From Pseudomonas sp. P7548 (GTDB lineage Bacteria; Pseudomonadota; Gammaproteobacteria; Pseudomonadales; Pseudomonadaceae): a stretch of DNA of 64,000 nucleotides. The stretch covers positions 186,001-250,000 of the forward strand of contig NZ_JACARO010000047.1 in NCBI RefSeq assembly GCF_013386585.1, written 5' to 3'. The position numbers and the translations under genes are program-made. A model generated the notes under the pieces. It was not told where the DNA came from. It worked only from the letters and a program-made list of their open reading frames with translations, and did no database searches. Positions 40,623 to 48,958 of this stretch are shown one piece after another; the first letter of the stretch is position 1; the number at the start of each line of letters is the position of its first letter.

Positions 40623-42422
40623 GTGAGTGATTTGAGTCATATCCGCAATTTCTCCATCATCGCCCACATTGACCATGGCAAGTCGACGCTGGCCGATCGA
40701 TTCATCCAGATGTGCGGCGGCCTTGCCGAGCGTGAAATGGAAGCCCAGGTACTGGATTCCATGGACCTCGAACGCGAGCGCGGGATCACCATCAAGGCCC
40801 ACAGCGTTACGCTGTACTACAAAGCCAAAGACGGCATCACCTACCAGCTGAACTTCATTGATACCCCGGGCCACGTCGACTTCACCTACGAAGTCAGCCG
40901 TTCCCTGGCGGCCTGTGAAGGTGCCTTGCTGGTGGTTGACGCAGGCCAGGGCGTTGAAGCGCAATCGGTTGCCAACTGCTACACCGCGATCGAGCAGGGC
41001 CTGGAAGTCATGCCCGTGCTGAACAAGATCGACCTGCCACAGGCCGAGCCCGAGCGCGTCAAGGAAGAGATCGAGAAGATCATCGGCATCGACGCCACCG
41101 ACGCCGTCACCTGCAGCGCCAAGACCGGCCTGGGTGTCGACGAAGTGCTCGAACGCCTGGTGCACACCATTCCTGCGCCCACCGGCAACTACGACGATCC
41201 GCTGCAAGCGTTGATCATCGACTCCTGGTTCGACAACTACCTGGGCGTTGTCTCCCTGGTACGCGTGCGCCACGGCCGTGTGAAGAAGGGCGACAAGATC
41301 CTGGTCAAATCCACCGGCAAGATCCACCTGGTGGACAGCGTCGGTGTGTTCAACCCCAAGCACACCGCTACCGTTGATCTGAAAGCCGGTGAAGTAGGCT
41401 TCATCATCGCCGGCATCAAGGACATTCACGGTGCACCGGTGGGTGACACCCTGACCTTGAGCTCCACGCCCGACGTCGACGTGCTGCCAGGTTTCAAGCG
41501 CATCCAGCCACAGGTCTACGCCGGCCTGTTTCCGGTCAGCTCCGATGACTTCGAAGATTTCCGCGAAGCCCTGCAAAAGCTGACCCTCAACGACTCGTCG
41601 TTGCAGTACACCCCGGAAAGCTCCGACGCCCTGGGCTTCGGCTTCCGCTGCGGTTTCCTGGGCATGCTGCACATGGAAATCATCCAGGAGCGCCTCGAGC
41701 GCGAATACGACCTGGACCTGATCACCACCGCGCCAACGGTTATTTTCGAGCTGTTGCTGAAAACTGGTGAAACGATTTACGTCGACAACCCGTCCAAGCT
41801 CCCGGATCTCTCGGCCATCGACGACATGCGCGAGCCTATCGTGCGGGCCAATATCCTGGTGCCGCAGGAGCACCTGGGCAACGTCATCACCCTGTGCATC
41901 GAAAAGCGTGGCGTACAACGCGACATGCTGTTCCTCGGTACCCAGGTGCAAGTCACCTACGACATGCCGATGAACGAAGTGGTCCTGGACTTCTTCGACC
42001 GCCTCAAGTCCACCAGTCGCGGCTATGCTTCGCTGGATTACCATTTCGACCGTTACCAATCGGCTAATCTGGTGAAACTGGACGTGCTGATCAATGGCGA
42101 CAAGGTCGATGCCCTGGCGCTGATCGTGCACAAGGACAACGCGCACTACAAAGGTCGCCAGTTGACCGAGAAGATGAAAGAACTGATTCCGCGCCAGATG
42201 TTCGACGTCGCGATCCAGGCCGCCATTGGCGGGCAGATCATTGCACGGACCTCCGTCAAGGCTCTCAGAAAGAACGTACTGGCCAAATGCTACGGCGGTG
42301 ACGTAAGCCGTAAGCGCAAGCTGCTTGAGAAGCAAAAGGCCGGTAAAAAACGCATGAAGCAAGTAGGCAACGTGGAAGTTCCACAAGAAGCCTTCCTTGC
42401 GGTGCTCAGGTTGGATAGTTAG
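40623..42422 (+). CDS. lepA: Translation elongation factor 4
   Basis: A ribosome-dependent GTPase of 599 residues (EF4/LepA). The G1 loop is AHIDHGKSTLADR, G3 is DTPGHVDF and G4 is NKIDLP; the LepA-specific C-terminal domain ends 'KCYGGDVSRKRKLLEKQKAGKKRMKQVG'. It starts at GTG 40623. It is the first gene of the conserved order lepA-lepB-rnc-era-recO-pdxJ and lies 6 bases before lepB. Confidence 0.97.
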   Translation: MSDLSHIRNFSIIAHIDHGKSTLADRFIQMCGGLAEREMEAQVLDSMDLERERGITIKAHSVTLYYKAKDGITYQLNFIDTPGHVDFTYEVSRSLAACEGALLVVDAGQGVEAQSVANCYTAIEQGLEVMPVLNKIDLPQAEPERVKEEIEKIIGIDATDAVTCSAKTGLGVDEVLERLVHTIPAPTGNYDDPLQALIIDSWFDNYLGVVSLVRVRHGRVKKGDKILVKSTGKIHLVDSVGVFNPKHTATVDLKAGEVGFIIAGIKDIHGAPVGDTLTLSSTPDVDVLPGFKRIQPQVYAGLFPVSSDDFEDFREALQKLTLNDSSLQYTPESSDALGFGFRCGFLGMLHMEIIQERLEREYDLDLITTAPTVIFELLLKTGETIYVDNPSKLPDLSAIDDMREPIVRANILVPQEHLGNVITLCIEKRGVQRDMLFLGTQVQVTYDMPMNEVVLDFFDRLKSTSRGYASLDYHFDRYQSANLVKLDVLINGDKVDALALIVHKDNAHYKGRQLTEKMKELIPRQMFDVAIQAAIGGQIIARTSVKALRKNVLAKCYGGDVSRKRKLLEKQKAGKKRMKQVGNVEVPQEAFLAVLRLDS

Positions 42423-42427
42423 GTCCT

Positions 42428-43282
42428 ATGTCACTAAATTTCCCGCTGTTGCTGGTCATCGCCGTTGCCGTTTGCGGTCTCCTGGCGTTGCTCGATCTGG
42501 TGTTCTTCGCCCCGCGTCGGCGGGCGGCTATCGCGTCCTATCAGGGCAGCGTCGGCCAGCCCGATGCCGTGGTGATCGAGAAGCTGAACAAAGAGCCGCT
42601 GCTGGTTGAGTACGGCAAGTCGTTCTTCCCGGTGCTGTTCATCGTGCTGGTGTTGCGTTCGTTCCTGGTGGAGCCGTTCCAGATCCCTTCGGGGTCGATG
42701 AAGCCGACCCTGGACGTGGGCGACTTCATCCTGGTGAACAAGTTCTCCTACGGGATCCGTTTGCCGGTGATCGATAAGAAGGTCATCCAGGTGGGTGATC
42801 CGCAGCGTGGCGATGTGATGGTGTTCCGCTACCCAAGCGACCCGAACGTTAACTACATCAAGCGTGTGGTGGGCCTGCCGGGTGACGTGATCCGCTACAC
42901 CAGCGACAAGCGCTTGTTCGTCAATGGCGAGTCGGTTGCCGAGAAATTGATCGGCGCCGAGCCGAACACCCTGGGCAGCGCTGAGCTGTACCTGGAAAAA
43001 CTCGGTGCGGTGGAGCACGAAATCCGCAAGGAAATGAGCCGCTACCGCGCGATGCCGGATGGCGAGTGGAAAGTGCCAGCCGGGCACTACTTCATGATGG
43101 GCGACAACCGCGACAACTCCAACGACAGCCGGTACTGGGATGATCCCAACATTCCCAAGGACCTGCTGGGCATGGTCCCCGACGAGAACATCGTCGGCAA
43201 GGCCTTTGCGGTCTGGATGAGCTGGCCGGAACCCAAGCTCAGCCACCTGCCGAACTTCTCGCGGGTCGGGCTGATCAAGTAA
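42428..43282 (+). CDS. lepB: Signal peptidase I
   Basis: An inner-membrane protease of 284 residues that removes signal peptides from secreted proteins. Two N-terminal TM segments lie at about 5-27 and 65-80. The Ser/Lys dyad is Ser90 in IPSGSMKPTL and Lys145 in YIKRVVGLPGD, the same numbering as in E. coli. Box E is GDNRDNSNDSRYW. It follows lepA by 5 bases. In other pseudomonads a small DUF4845 gene lies between lepB and rnc; here it is missing. Confidence 0.97.
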   Translation: MSLNFPLLLVIAVAVCGLLALLDLVFFAPRRRAAIASYQGSVGQPDAVVIEKLNKEPLLVEYGKSFFPVLFIVLVLRSFLVEPFQIPSGSMKPTLDVGDFILVNKFSYGIRLPVIDKKVIQVGDPQRGDVMVFRYPSDPNVNYIKRVVGLPGDVIRYTSDKRLFVNGESVAEKLIGAEPNTLGSAELYLEKLGAVEHEIRKEMSRYRAMPDGEWKVPAGHYFMMGDNRDNSNDSRYWDDPNIPKDLLGMVPDENIVGKAFAVWMSWPEPKLSHLPNFSRVGLIK

Positions 43283-43289
43283 TACAAGC

Positions 43290-43309
43290 GGCGCTGTGAA
43301 CACAGCGCC
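43290..43309 (+). terminator. Hairpin in the lepB-rnc gap (attenuator or RNase III site)
   Basis: GGCGCTGTG-AA-CACAGCGCC is a perfect 9-base inverted repeat with a 2-base AA spacer, 8 bases after lepB, followed by GAATGCTTTTC. The T-run is short, so it may be a weak terminator or a processing hairpin in the rnc leader. A second imperfect stem (GGGGCTGG/CCGGCCCC) follows at about 43322-43350. Confidence 0.6.
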
Positions 43310-43369
43310 GAATGCTTTTCTGGGGCTGGGACAATTTTGTAGCCGGCCCCAAGCAGCACCAACCAGGAT

Positions 43370-43438
43370 GTGAATTTGAACACTGCGTCAATCGTCGATG
43401 GCCGCCGGTGCCACCAACTAGATATGGATAAACCGTGA
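43370..43438 (+). CDS. Possible 22-residue leader peptide overlapping rnc
   Basis: GTG at 43370 opens a 22-codon frame (MNLNTASIVDGRRCHQLDMDKP) whose TGA (43436-43438) overlaps the rnc GTG start by 4 bases. AGGA stands only 3 bases before the GTG, so initiation is doubtful. It could be a leader peptide coupled to rnc, the end of a lost DUF4845 gene, or chance. Confidence 0.3.
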   Translation: MNLNTASIVDGRRCHQLDMDKP

Positions 43439-44124
43439 CCGTTTCCCTAAGTCGTCTCGAGCGCCAGCTCGGCTACACCTTCAAGGACCAGGAATTGATG
43501 GTCCTTGCCCTCACACACCGCAGTTTTGCCGGGCGTAATAACGAGCGCCTGGAATTCCTCGGTGATGCCATCCTCAATTTCGTCGCCGGTGAAGCGCTGT
43601 TCGAGCGTTTCCCCCAAGCCCGTGAAGGCCAGCTGTCGCGCCTGCGCGCGCGCCTGGTGAAGGGCGAAACCCTGGCCGTGCTGGCCCGTGGCTTCGGCCT
43701 GGGCGAGTACCTGCGCCTGGGCTCCGGCGAATTGAAGAGCGGCGGTTTCCGTCGCGAGTCGATCCTGGCCGACGCCCTTGAAGCGCTGATCGGTGCGATC
43801 TACCTGGACGCAGGCATGGAAGCGGCCAAGGAGCGGGTCACCGCCTGGCTGACCTCCGAGATCGAAAGCCTCACGCTGGTCGACACCAACAAAGACCCCA
43901 AGACCCGCCTGCAGGAATTCCTGCAGTCCCGTGGTTGCGAACTGCCACGCTATGAAGTGGTGGATATCCAGGGTGAACCCCATTGCCGCGTGTTCTTCGT
44001 GGAATGTGAAATCACCTTACTGAACGAAAAAAGCCGAGGTCAGGGTGTGAGCCGTCGTATTGCCGAACAGGTAGCGGCCGCAGCAGCACTGATTGCCCTG
44101 GGCGTGGAGAATGGCCATGACTGA
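43435..44124 (+). CDS. rnc: Ribonuclease III
   Basis: A double-strand-specific endoribonuclease of 229 residues that matures rRNA and some mRNAs. The family signature is NERLEFLGDAILNF (about 37-50), and acidic metal ligands recur in 'ESILADALEALIGAIYLD'. The C-terminal dsRNA-binding domain (from about 155, 'PKTRLQEFLQSRG') ends 'RRIAEQVAAAAALIALG'. It starts at GTG 43435 with GGA nine bases upstream. era overlaps its end by 8 bases. RNase III often cleaves its own leader, and a hairpin is present upstream. Confidence 0.97.
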   Translation: MTVSLSRLERQLGYTFKDQELMVLALTHRSFAGRNNERLEFLGDAILNFVAGEALFERFPQAREGQLSRLRARLVKGETLAVLARGFGLGEYLRLGSGELKSGGFRRESILADALEALIGAIYLDAGMEAAKERVTAWLTSEIESLTLVDTNKDPKTRLQEFLQSRGCELPRYEVVDIQGEPHCRVFFVECEITLLNEKSRGQGVSRRIAEQVAAAAALIALGVENGHD

Positions 44125-45019
44125 TTCAACCGCAACACGCTGTGGCTATGTTGCCATCGTCGGCCGCCCGAACGTGGGCAAGTCCACGTTGCTCAACCAC
44201 ATCCTCGGCCAGAAGCTCGCGATCACTTCGCGCAAGCCCCAGACCACCCGCCACAACATGCTGGGCATCAAGACCGAAGGCAACGTGCAAGCGGTCTACG
44301 TCGACACCCCGGGCATGCACAAAGGCGGCGAGAAAGCCCTCAACCGCTACATGAACAAGACCGCTTCGGCGGCGTTGAAAGACGTCGACGTGGTGATCTT
44401 CGTGGTCGACCGCACCAAGTGGACCGACGAGGACCAGATGGTCCTGGAGCGCGTGCAGTACGTCACCGGCCCGCTGATCGTCGCGCTGAACAAGACCGAC
44501 CGTATCGAAGACAAAGCCGAGCTGATGCCGCACCTGAGCTGGCTGCAGGAACAACTGCCGAACGCCCAGATCATCCCGATCTCGGCCCAGCACGGCCACA
44601 ACCTGGATGCCCTCGAGCGCGTGATCGCCGAGCACCTACCGGAGAACGAGCACTTCTTCCCGGAAGACCAGATCACCGACCGCAGCAGCCGTTTCCTCGC
44701 CGCCGAACTGGTGCGCGAGAAGATCATGCGCCAGATGGGTGCCGAGCTGCCGTACCAGATCACCGTCGAGATCGAAGAGTTCAAGCAGCAGGGCAAGACC
44801 TTGCACATCCATGCGCTGATCCTCGTCGAGCGTGACGGCCAGAAGAAAATCATCATTGGTGACAAGGGCGAGCGCATCAAGCGCATCGGCACCGAGGCGC
44901 GCAAGGACATGGAGCTGCTGTTCGACTCCAAGATCATGCTCAACCTGTGGGTGAAGGTGAAAGGCGGCTGGTCGGACGACGAGCGCGCACTGCGATCCCT
45001 GGGCTACGGCGACCTGTAA
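44117..45019 (+). CDS. era: GTPase Era
   Basis: An essential GTPase of 300 residues that binds the 3' end of 16S rRNA during 30S assembly. G1 is GRPNVGKST, G3 is DTPG and G4 is NKTD. A C-terminal KH domain contains 'VERDGQKKIIIGDKGERIKRIG'. I chose ATG 44117, with GGAGA at 44106-44110, over ATG 44111. It overlaps rnc by 8 bases. A REPIN separates it from recO. Confidence 0.97.
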   Translation: MTDSTATRCGYVAIVGRPNVGKSTLLNHILGQKLAITSRKPQTTRHNMLGIKTEGNVQAVYVDTPGMHKGGEKALNRYMNKTASAALKDVDVVIFVVDRTKWTDEDQMVLERVQYVTGPLIVALNKTDRIEDKAELMPHLSWLQEQLPNAQIIPISAQHGHNLDALERVIAEHLPENEHFFPEDQITDRSSRFLAAELVREKIMRQMGAELPYQITVEIEEFKQQGKTLHIHALILVERDGQKKIIIGDKGERIKRIGTEARKDMELLFDSKIMLNLWVKVKGGWSDDERALRSLGYGDL

Positions 45020-45048
45020 GCGCCCTTCGGTAACGCCGCAAGTTAAAA

Positions 45049-45137
45049 TGTGGGAGCGGGCTTGCTCGCGAATACGGTTTATCAGTGATGAATGTATCGA
45101 CTGACACTCCGCTTTCGCGAGCAAGCCCGCTCCCACA
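45049..45137. repeat. REPIN between era and recO
   Basis: The left arm TGTGGGAGCGGGCTTGCTCG and right arm CGAGCAAGCCCGCTCCCACA are perfect complements over at least 20 bases; loop about 45 bases. It splits the era-recO pair. Confidence 0.93.
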
Positions 45138-45183
45138 TTGGATAGTCGCAGTTTTCAAGACCGTGCTTGTCAGCGAGAACCTA

Positions 45184-45873
45184 ATGTCCCAATCCCCACC
45201 CCCCAGCCAACCCGCCTACGTCCTGCACAGCCGCGCCTACCGCGAGACCAGCGCCCTGGTGGATTTCCTGACGCCCCAAGGCCGCCTGCGCGCGGTGTTG
45301 CGCAGCGCACGGGGCAAGGCGGGCACATTGGCGCGGCCTTTCGTGGCGCTGGACGTGGAGTTTCGCGGCAAGGGCGAACTGAAAAACGTCGGCCGCATGG
45401 AAAGCGTCGGCACTTCCGCCTGGCTCAATGGCGAGGCGCTGTTCAGCGGCCTGTACCTCAACGAACTGCTGATTCGCCTGCTGCCGGCCGAAGACCCGCA
45501 CCCGGCCGTGTTCGATCACTACGCCGCCACCCTGCTGGCCCTGGCCGAAGGTCGCCCTTTGGAGCCGCTGCTGCGCGCTTTCGAATGGCGCTTGCTCGAC
45601 GACCTGGGCTACGGCTTTGAACTGGCCAACGACCTGCACGGCGAGCCCATCGCCGCCGATGGCATGTATCGCCTGCAAGTCGACGCGGGCTTGGAGCGGG
45701 TGTACCTGCTACAACCCGGCCTGTTCCAGGGCACCGAGTTGCTGGCCATGAGCGAAGCCGACTGGACCGCCCCCGGTGCCTTGTCCGCCGCCAAGCGCCT
45801 GATGCGCCAGGCCCTGGCCGTGCACTTGGGCGGACGGCCGCTGGTCAGTCGCGAGTTGTTTCGAAAGCCCTGA
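45184..45873 (+). CDS. recO: DNA repair protein RecO
   Basis: A protein of 229 residues that helps load RecA on SSB-coated single strands (RecFOR pathway). The N-terminal OB fold carries 'AYVLHSRAYRETSALVDFLTPQGRLRAVLRSARG', typical of RecO, and a helical C-terminal domain follows. ATG 45184 follows GCGAGAA. The open frame extends upstream through the REPIN to 45085, which is not coding. Confidence 0.95.
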   Translation: MSQSPPPSQPAYVLHSRAYRETSALVDFLTPQGRLRAVLRSARGKAGTLARPFVALDVEFRGKGELKNVGRMESVGTSAWLNGEALFSGLYLNELLIRLLPAEDPHPAVFDHYAATLLALAEGRPLEPLLRAFEWRLLDDLGYGFELANDLHGEPIAADGMYRLQVDAGLERVYLLQPGLFQGTELLAMSEADWTAPGALSAAKRLMRQALAVHLGGRPLVSRELFRKP

Positions 45874-45924
45874 CAACCCCGTGTATGCTGTGCGGCGTTT
45901 CTTTCCCTTTTCAGGAGCGCTTCC

Positions 45925-46668
45925 GTGACCACCAGCAATCGCATTCTTCTTGGCGTCAACATCGACCACGTCGCCACCCTGCGCCAGGCCCGGGGCACCC
46001 GTTACCCCGACCCGGTCAAGGCCGCGCTGGACGCCGAAGAAGCGGGCGCCGACGGCATCACCGTGCACCTGCGCGAAGACCGCCGCCACATCCAGGAGCG
46101 CGATGTGCTGGTGCTCAAGGATGTGCTGCAAACCCGCATGAACTTCGAGATGGGTGTGACCGAAGAGATGATGCAGTTCGCCGAACGCATCCGCCCAGCG
46201 CACATCTGCCTGGTGCCCGAAACCCGCCAGGAACTGACCACCGAAGGCGGCCTCGACGTGGCTGGCCAAGAGGCGCGGATCAAGGCGGCTGTTGAGCGCC
46301 TGTCGAAGCTGGGCAGCGAAGTCTCGCTGTTCATCGACGCCGACGAGCGCCAGATCGAAGCTTCCCGCCGTGTCGGCGCGCCGGCCATCGAACTGCACAC
46401 CGGCCGTTACGCCGATGCCACCACGCCCACCGAAGTGGCGGACGAGCTGCAACGCATCATTGATGGTGTGAGCTGCGGTCTCAAGGAAGGCCTGATCGTC
46501 AACGCCGGCCATGGCCTGCATTACCACAACGTCGAAGCAGTGGCGGCGATCAACGGCATCAACGAACTGAACATCGGCCATGCGCTGGTGGCTCATGCGC
46601 TGTTCGTCGGTTTCAAAGGCGCTGTGGCGGAGATGAAGGCGCTGATCCTGGCTGCCGCCAAGGCCTGA
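45925..46668 (+). CDS. pdxJ: Pyridoxine 5'-phosphate synthase
   Basis: A TIM-barrel enzyme of 247 residues that condenses 1-deoxyxylulose 5-phosphate with aminoacetone phosphate to pyridoxine 5'-phosphate. The signature is NIDHVATLRQARGTRYPDP, with 'DGITVHLREDRRHI' and 'NAGHGLHYHNV'. CAGGAGCG precedes GTG 45925. It is the last gene of the lepA-to-pdxJ order. Confidence 0.97.
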   Translation: MTTSNRILLGVNIDHVATLRQARGTRYPDPVKAALDAEEAGADGITVHLREDRRHIQERDVLVLKDVLQTRMNFEMGVTEEMMQFAERIRPAHICLVPETRQELTTEGGLDVAGQEARIKAAVERLSKLGSEVSLFIDADERQIEASRRVGAPAIELHTGRYADATTPTEVADELQRIIDGVSCGLKEGLIVNAGHGLHYHNVEAVAAINGINELNIGHALVAHALFVGFKGAVAEMKALILAAAKA

Positions 46669-46703
46669 CTCAACACAGTCTAAAAACCACTGAAGATCAA
46701 AAA

Positions 46704-46792
46704 TGTGGGAGCGGGCTTGCCCGCGATTGCGGTGAACCAGTCAATGCTGCATTTGCTGACCCACCGCTATCGCAGGCAAGCCAGCTCCCACA
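46704..46792. repeat. REPIN with unlike arms between pdxJ and cumA
   Basis: The left arm TGTGGGAGCGGGCTTGCCCG is of one subtype, and the right arm CGCAGGCAAGCCAGCTCCCA then CA of another, so the hairpin is imperfect. Nothing else is recognised in 46669-46944. Confidence 0.88.
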
Positions 46793-46944
46793 GTTGATCT
46801 TTGGGGTGTCCGAAGCTGTGGTCGCCCGGCAAAACCCTTTGAATTCGGCCATGCGGCAATGCGAAGCCTTACTGTTTAGCCGATGCCGGTGTATCGTATC
46901 TGCCCTTTGCAGGCCCTGGCCTGCGGCAGATACGTGAGGTTGTT

Positions 46945-48327
46945 GTGTCCCGATCCTTTTCCCGTCGACAAATCCTGGGTGGTCTTGCAGGCCTTGCCGT
47001 CGTGGGCGTCGGTGCCGGTGGCGCCTACCGCTACTGGCTGGGGAAAGTCGCCGAGTCCGAGGCGGGCCACGATTACGAACTGATCGCCGCGCCTCTGGAT
47101 GTGGAGCTGGTGCCTGGGCACAAGACCCAGGCCTGGGCGTTCGGCCCATCGGCGCCTGGCACCGAGTTGCGTGTGCGCCAGGGCGAATGGCTGCGGGTGC
47201 GTTTCATCAACCACCTGCCGGTCGCCACCACCATCCACTGGCACGGCATCCGCCTGCCGCTGGAAATGGACGGCGTGCCCTATGTCTCCCAACTGCCAGT
47301 ACTGCCCGGCGAATACTTCGACTACAAATTCCGTGTGCCCGATGCGGGCAGCTACTGGTATCACCCCCACGTGAACAGCAGCGAAGAACTCGGCCGTGGC
47401 CTGGTCGGCCCGCTGATCATCGAAGAGCGCGAACCCACCGGTTTCAAGCACGAACGCACCCTGAGCCTGAAAAGCTGGCACGTGGACGAGGAGGGCGCCT
47501 TTGTCGCGTTCAGCGTGCCCCGTGAGGCAGCACGCGGCGGCACGGCCGGGCGCTTGTCGACCATCAATGGTGTGTCCCAGGCGGTCATCGACTTGCCGGC
47601 CGGGCAGATCACCCGCGTACGCCTGCTCAACCTCGACAACACCCTGACCTATCGCATCAACATTCCGGATGTCGAAGCGCAGATCTACGCGCTGGACGGC
47701 AACCCCATCGAGCCGCGCCCACTGGGCAAGGAATACTGGCTGGGCCCCGGCATGCGCATCTGCCTGGCGATCAAGGCGCCGGCGGCCGGCGAGGAACTGT
47801 CGATCCGCAACGGCCCGGTGCGCCTGGGCACCTTCCGGTCGGTGGCCAATGCCGATGCGCCTACCGAATGGCCACCCGCGTTGCCCGCCAACCCGATTGC
47901 CGAGCCCGACCTGGCCAATGCCGAGAAACTCAACTTCAATTTCGAATGGGTGGGCTCGGTGTCGGTCGATACCGACAACGGCAAGCCGCCCAGCCTGTGG
48001 CAAATCAACGGCAAGGCCTGGGACATCACCGACAAGACCTGCGCCGACCGCCCGATTGCCAAGCTGGAGAAGGGCAAGAGCTACATTTTCGAATTGAAGA
48101 ACATGACCCAGTACCAGCACCCGATCCACTTGCACGGCATGAGCTTCAAGGTGATCGCCTCAAACCGCCACACGGTGATCCCGTACTTCACCGACACCTA
48201 CCTGCTGGGCAAGAACGAACGTGCCCGCGTGGCCTTGGTGGCGGATAACCCGGGGGTGTGGATGTTCCACTGCCACGTGATCGACCACATGGAAACCGGC
48301 CTGATGGCCGCCATCGAGGTGGCGTGA
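46945..48327 (+). CDS. cumA: Multicopper oxidase CumA
   Basis: A periplasmic laccase-like oxidase of 460 residues. The N terminus SRSFSRRQILGGLAGLAVVG is a twin-arginine signal. The copper motifs are HWHG, HPHVN, HPIHLHGMSF and HCHVIDHMETGLM, covering type 1, 2 and 3 sites. It matches CumA, described in P. putida for manganese oxidation, though its need for that has been questioned. It starts at GTG 46945. Its stop overlaps the tadA start (TGATG). Confidence 0.92.
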   Translation: MSRSFSRRQILGGLAGLAVVGVGAGGAYRYWLGKVAESEAGHDYELIAAPLDVELVPGHKTQAWAFGPSAPGTELRVRQGEWLRVRFINHLPVATTIHWHGIRLPLEMDGVPYVSQLPVLPGEYFDYKFRVPDAGSYWYHPHVNSSEELGRGLVGPLIIEEREPTGFKHERTLSLKSWHVDEEGAFVAFSVPREAARGGTAGRLSTINGVSQAVIDLPAGQITRVRLLNLDNTLTYRINIPDVEAQIYALDGNPIEPRPLGKEYWLGPGMRICLAIKAPAAGEELSIRNGPVRLGTFRSVANADAPTEWPPALPANPIAEPDLANAEKLNFNFEWVGSVSVDTDNGKPPSLWQINGKAWDITDKTCADRPIAKLEKGKSYIFELKNMTQYQHPIHLHGMSFKVIASNRHTVIPYFTDTYLLGKNERARVALVADNPGVWMFHCHVIDHMETGLMAAIEVA

Positions 48328-48827
48328 TGCGCCAGTTTCGCCCCGCCGCCATCATCGACCGCAGCCGCGACCAGGACTTCATGCGCGAAGCCTTGGCCCT
48401 CGCCGCCCAAGGCGCCGCGCTGGGCGAAGTGCCCGTGGGTGCGGTGCTGGTGCAGGACGGTGAAATCATCGGCCGGGGCTTCAATTGCCCCATCAGCGGC
48501 AACGACCCCAGCGCCCATGCCGAGATGGTCGCCATCCGCGCCGCCGCGCAAGCCATCAGCAATTACCGGTTGGTGGGCAGCACGCTGTATGTGACGCTGG
48601 AGCCGTGCAGCATGTGCGCCGGCCTGATCGTGCATTCGCGGATTGCGCGGGTGGTGTACGGCGCACTGGAGCCCAAGGCGGGGATCGTGCAGAGCCAGGG
48701 GCAGTTTTTTACCCAAGGCTTTCTCAACCATAAGGTGCTGTTTGAAGGTGGCGTACTGGCCGAGGAGTGCGGCACTGTACTCAGCGAATTCTTCAAGGCC
48801 CGCCGCGCCAAACCACAAGCCACCTGA
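48327..48827 (+). CDS. tadA: tRNA-specific adenosine deaminase
   Basis: A zinc deaminase of 166 residues that converts A34 of tRNA-Arg to inosine. The catalytic motifs are AHAEM (His/Glu) and PCSMC (two Cys ligands). It overlaps cumA by one base. Coupling of an essential tRNA enzyme with a periplasmic oxidase has no obvious functional reason. Confidence 0.96.
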   Translation: MRQFRPAAIIDRSRDQDFMREALALAAQGAALGEVPVGAVLVQDGEIIGRGFNCPISGNDPSAHAEMVAIRAAAQAISNYRLVGSTLYVTLEPCSMCAGLIVHSRIARVVYGALEPKAGIVQSQGQFFTQGFLNHKVLFEGGVLAEECGTVLSEFFKARRAKPQAT

Positions 48828-48840
48828 TACCGCATACCCC

Positions 48841-48927
48841 TGTGGGAGCTGGCTTGCCTGCGATGCAGACACCTCGGTAGGTCAGGCAAACCCAGGTGAT
48901 GCCATCGCAGGCAAGCCAGCTCCCACC
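48841..48927. repeat. REPIN between tadA and cmoB
   Basis: Arms TGTGGGAGCTGGCTTGCCTG and CAGGCAAGCCAGCTCCCACC differ at the last base only. It lies between convergent genes and may help termination. Confidence 0.92.
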
Positions 48928-48958
48928 GTTGATCTCCATTTATTCAGATGGCGTGGGG

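Noticed and set aside
46945..48327. CumA as proof of manganese oxidation
   Set aside because: Multicopper motifs are certain, but other work has questioned whether CumA is needed for Mn oxidation, so only the family is claimed.
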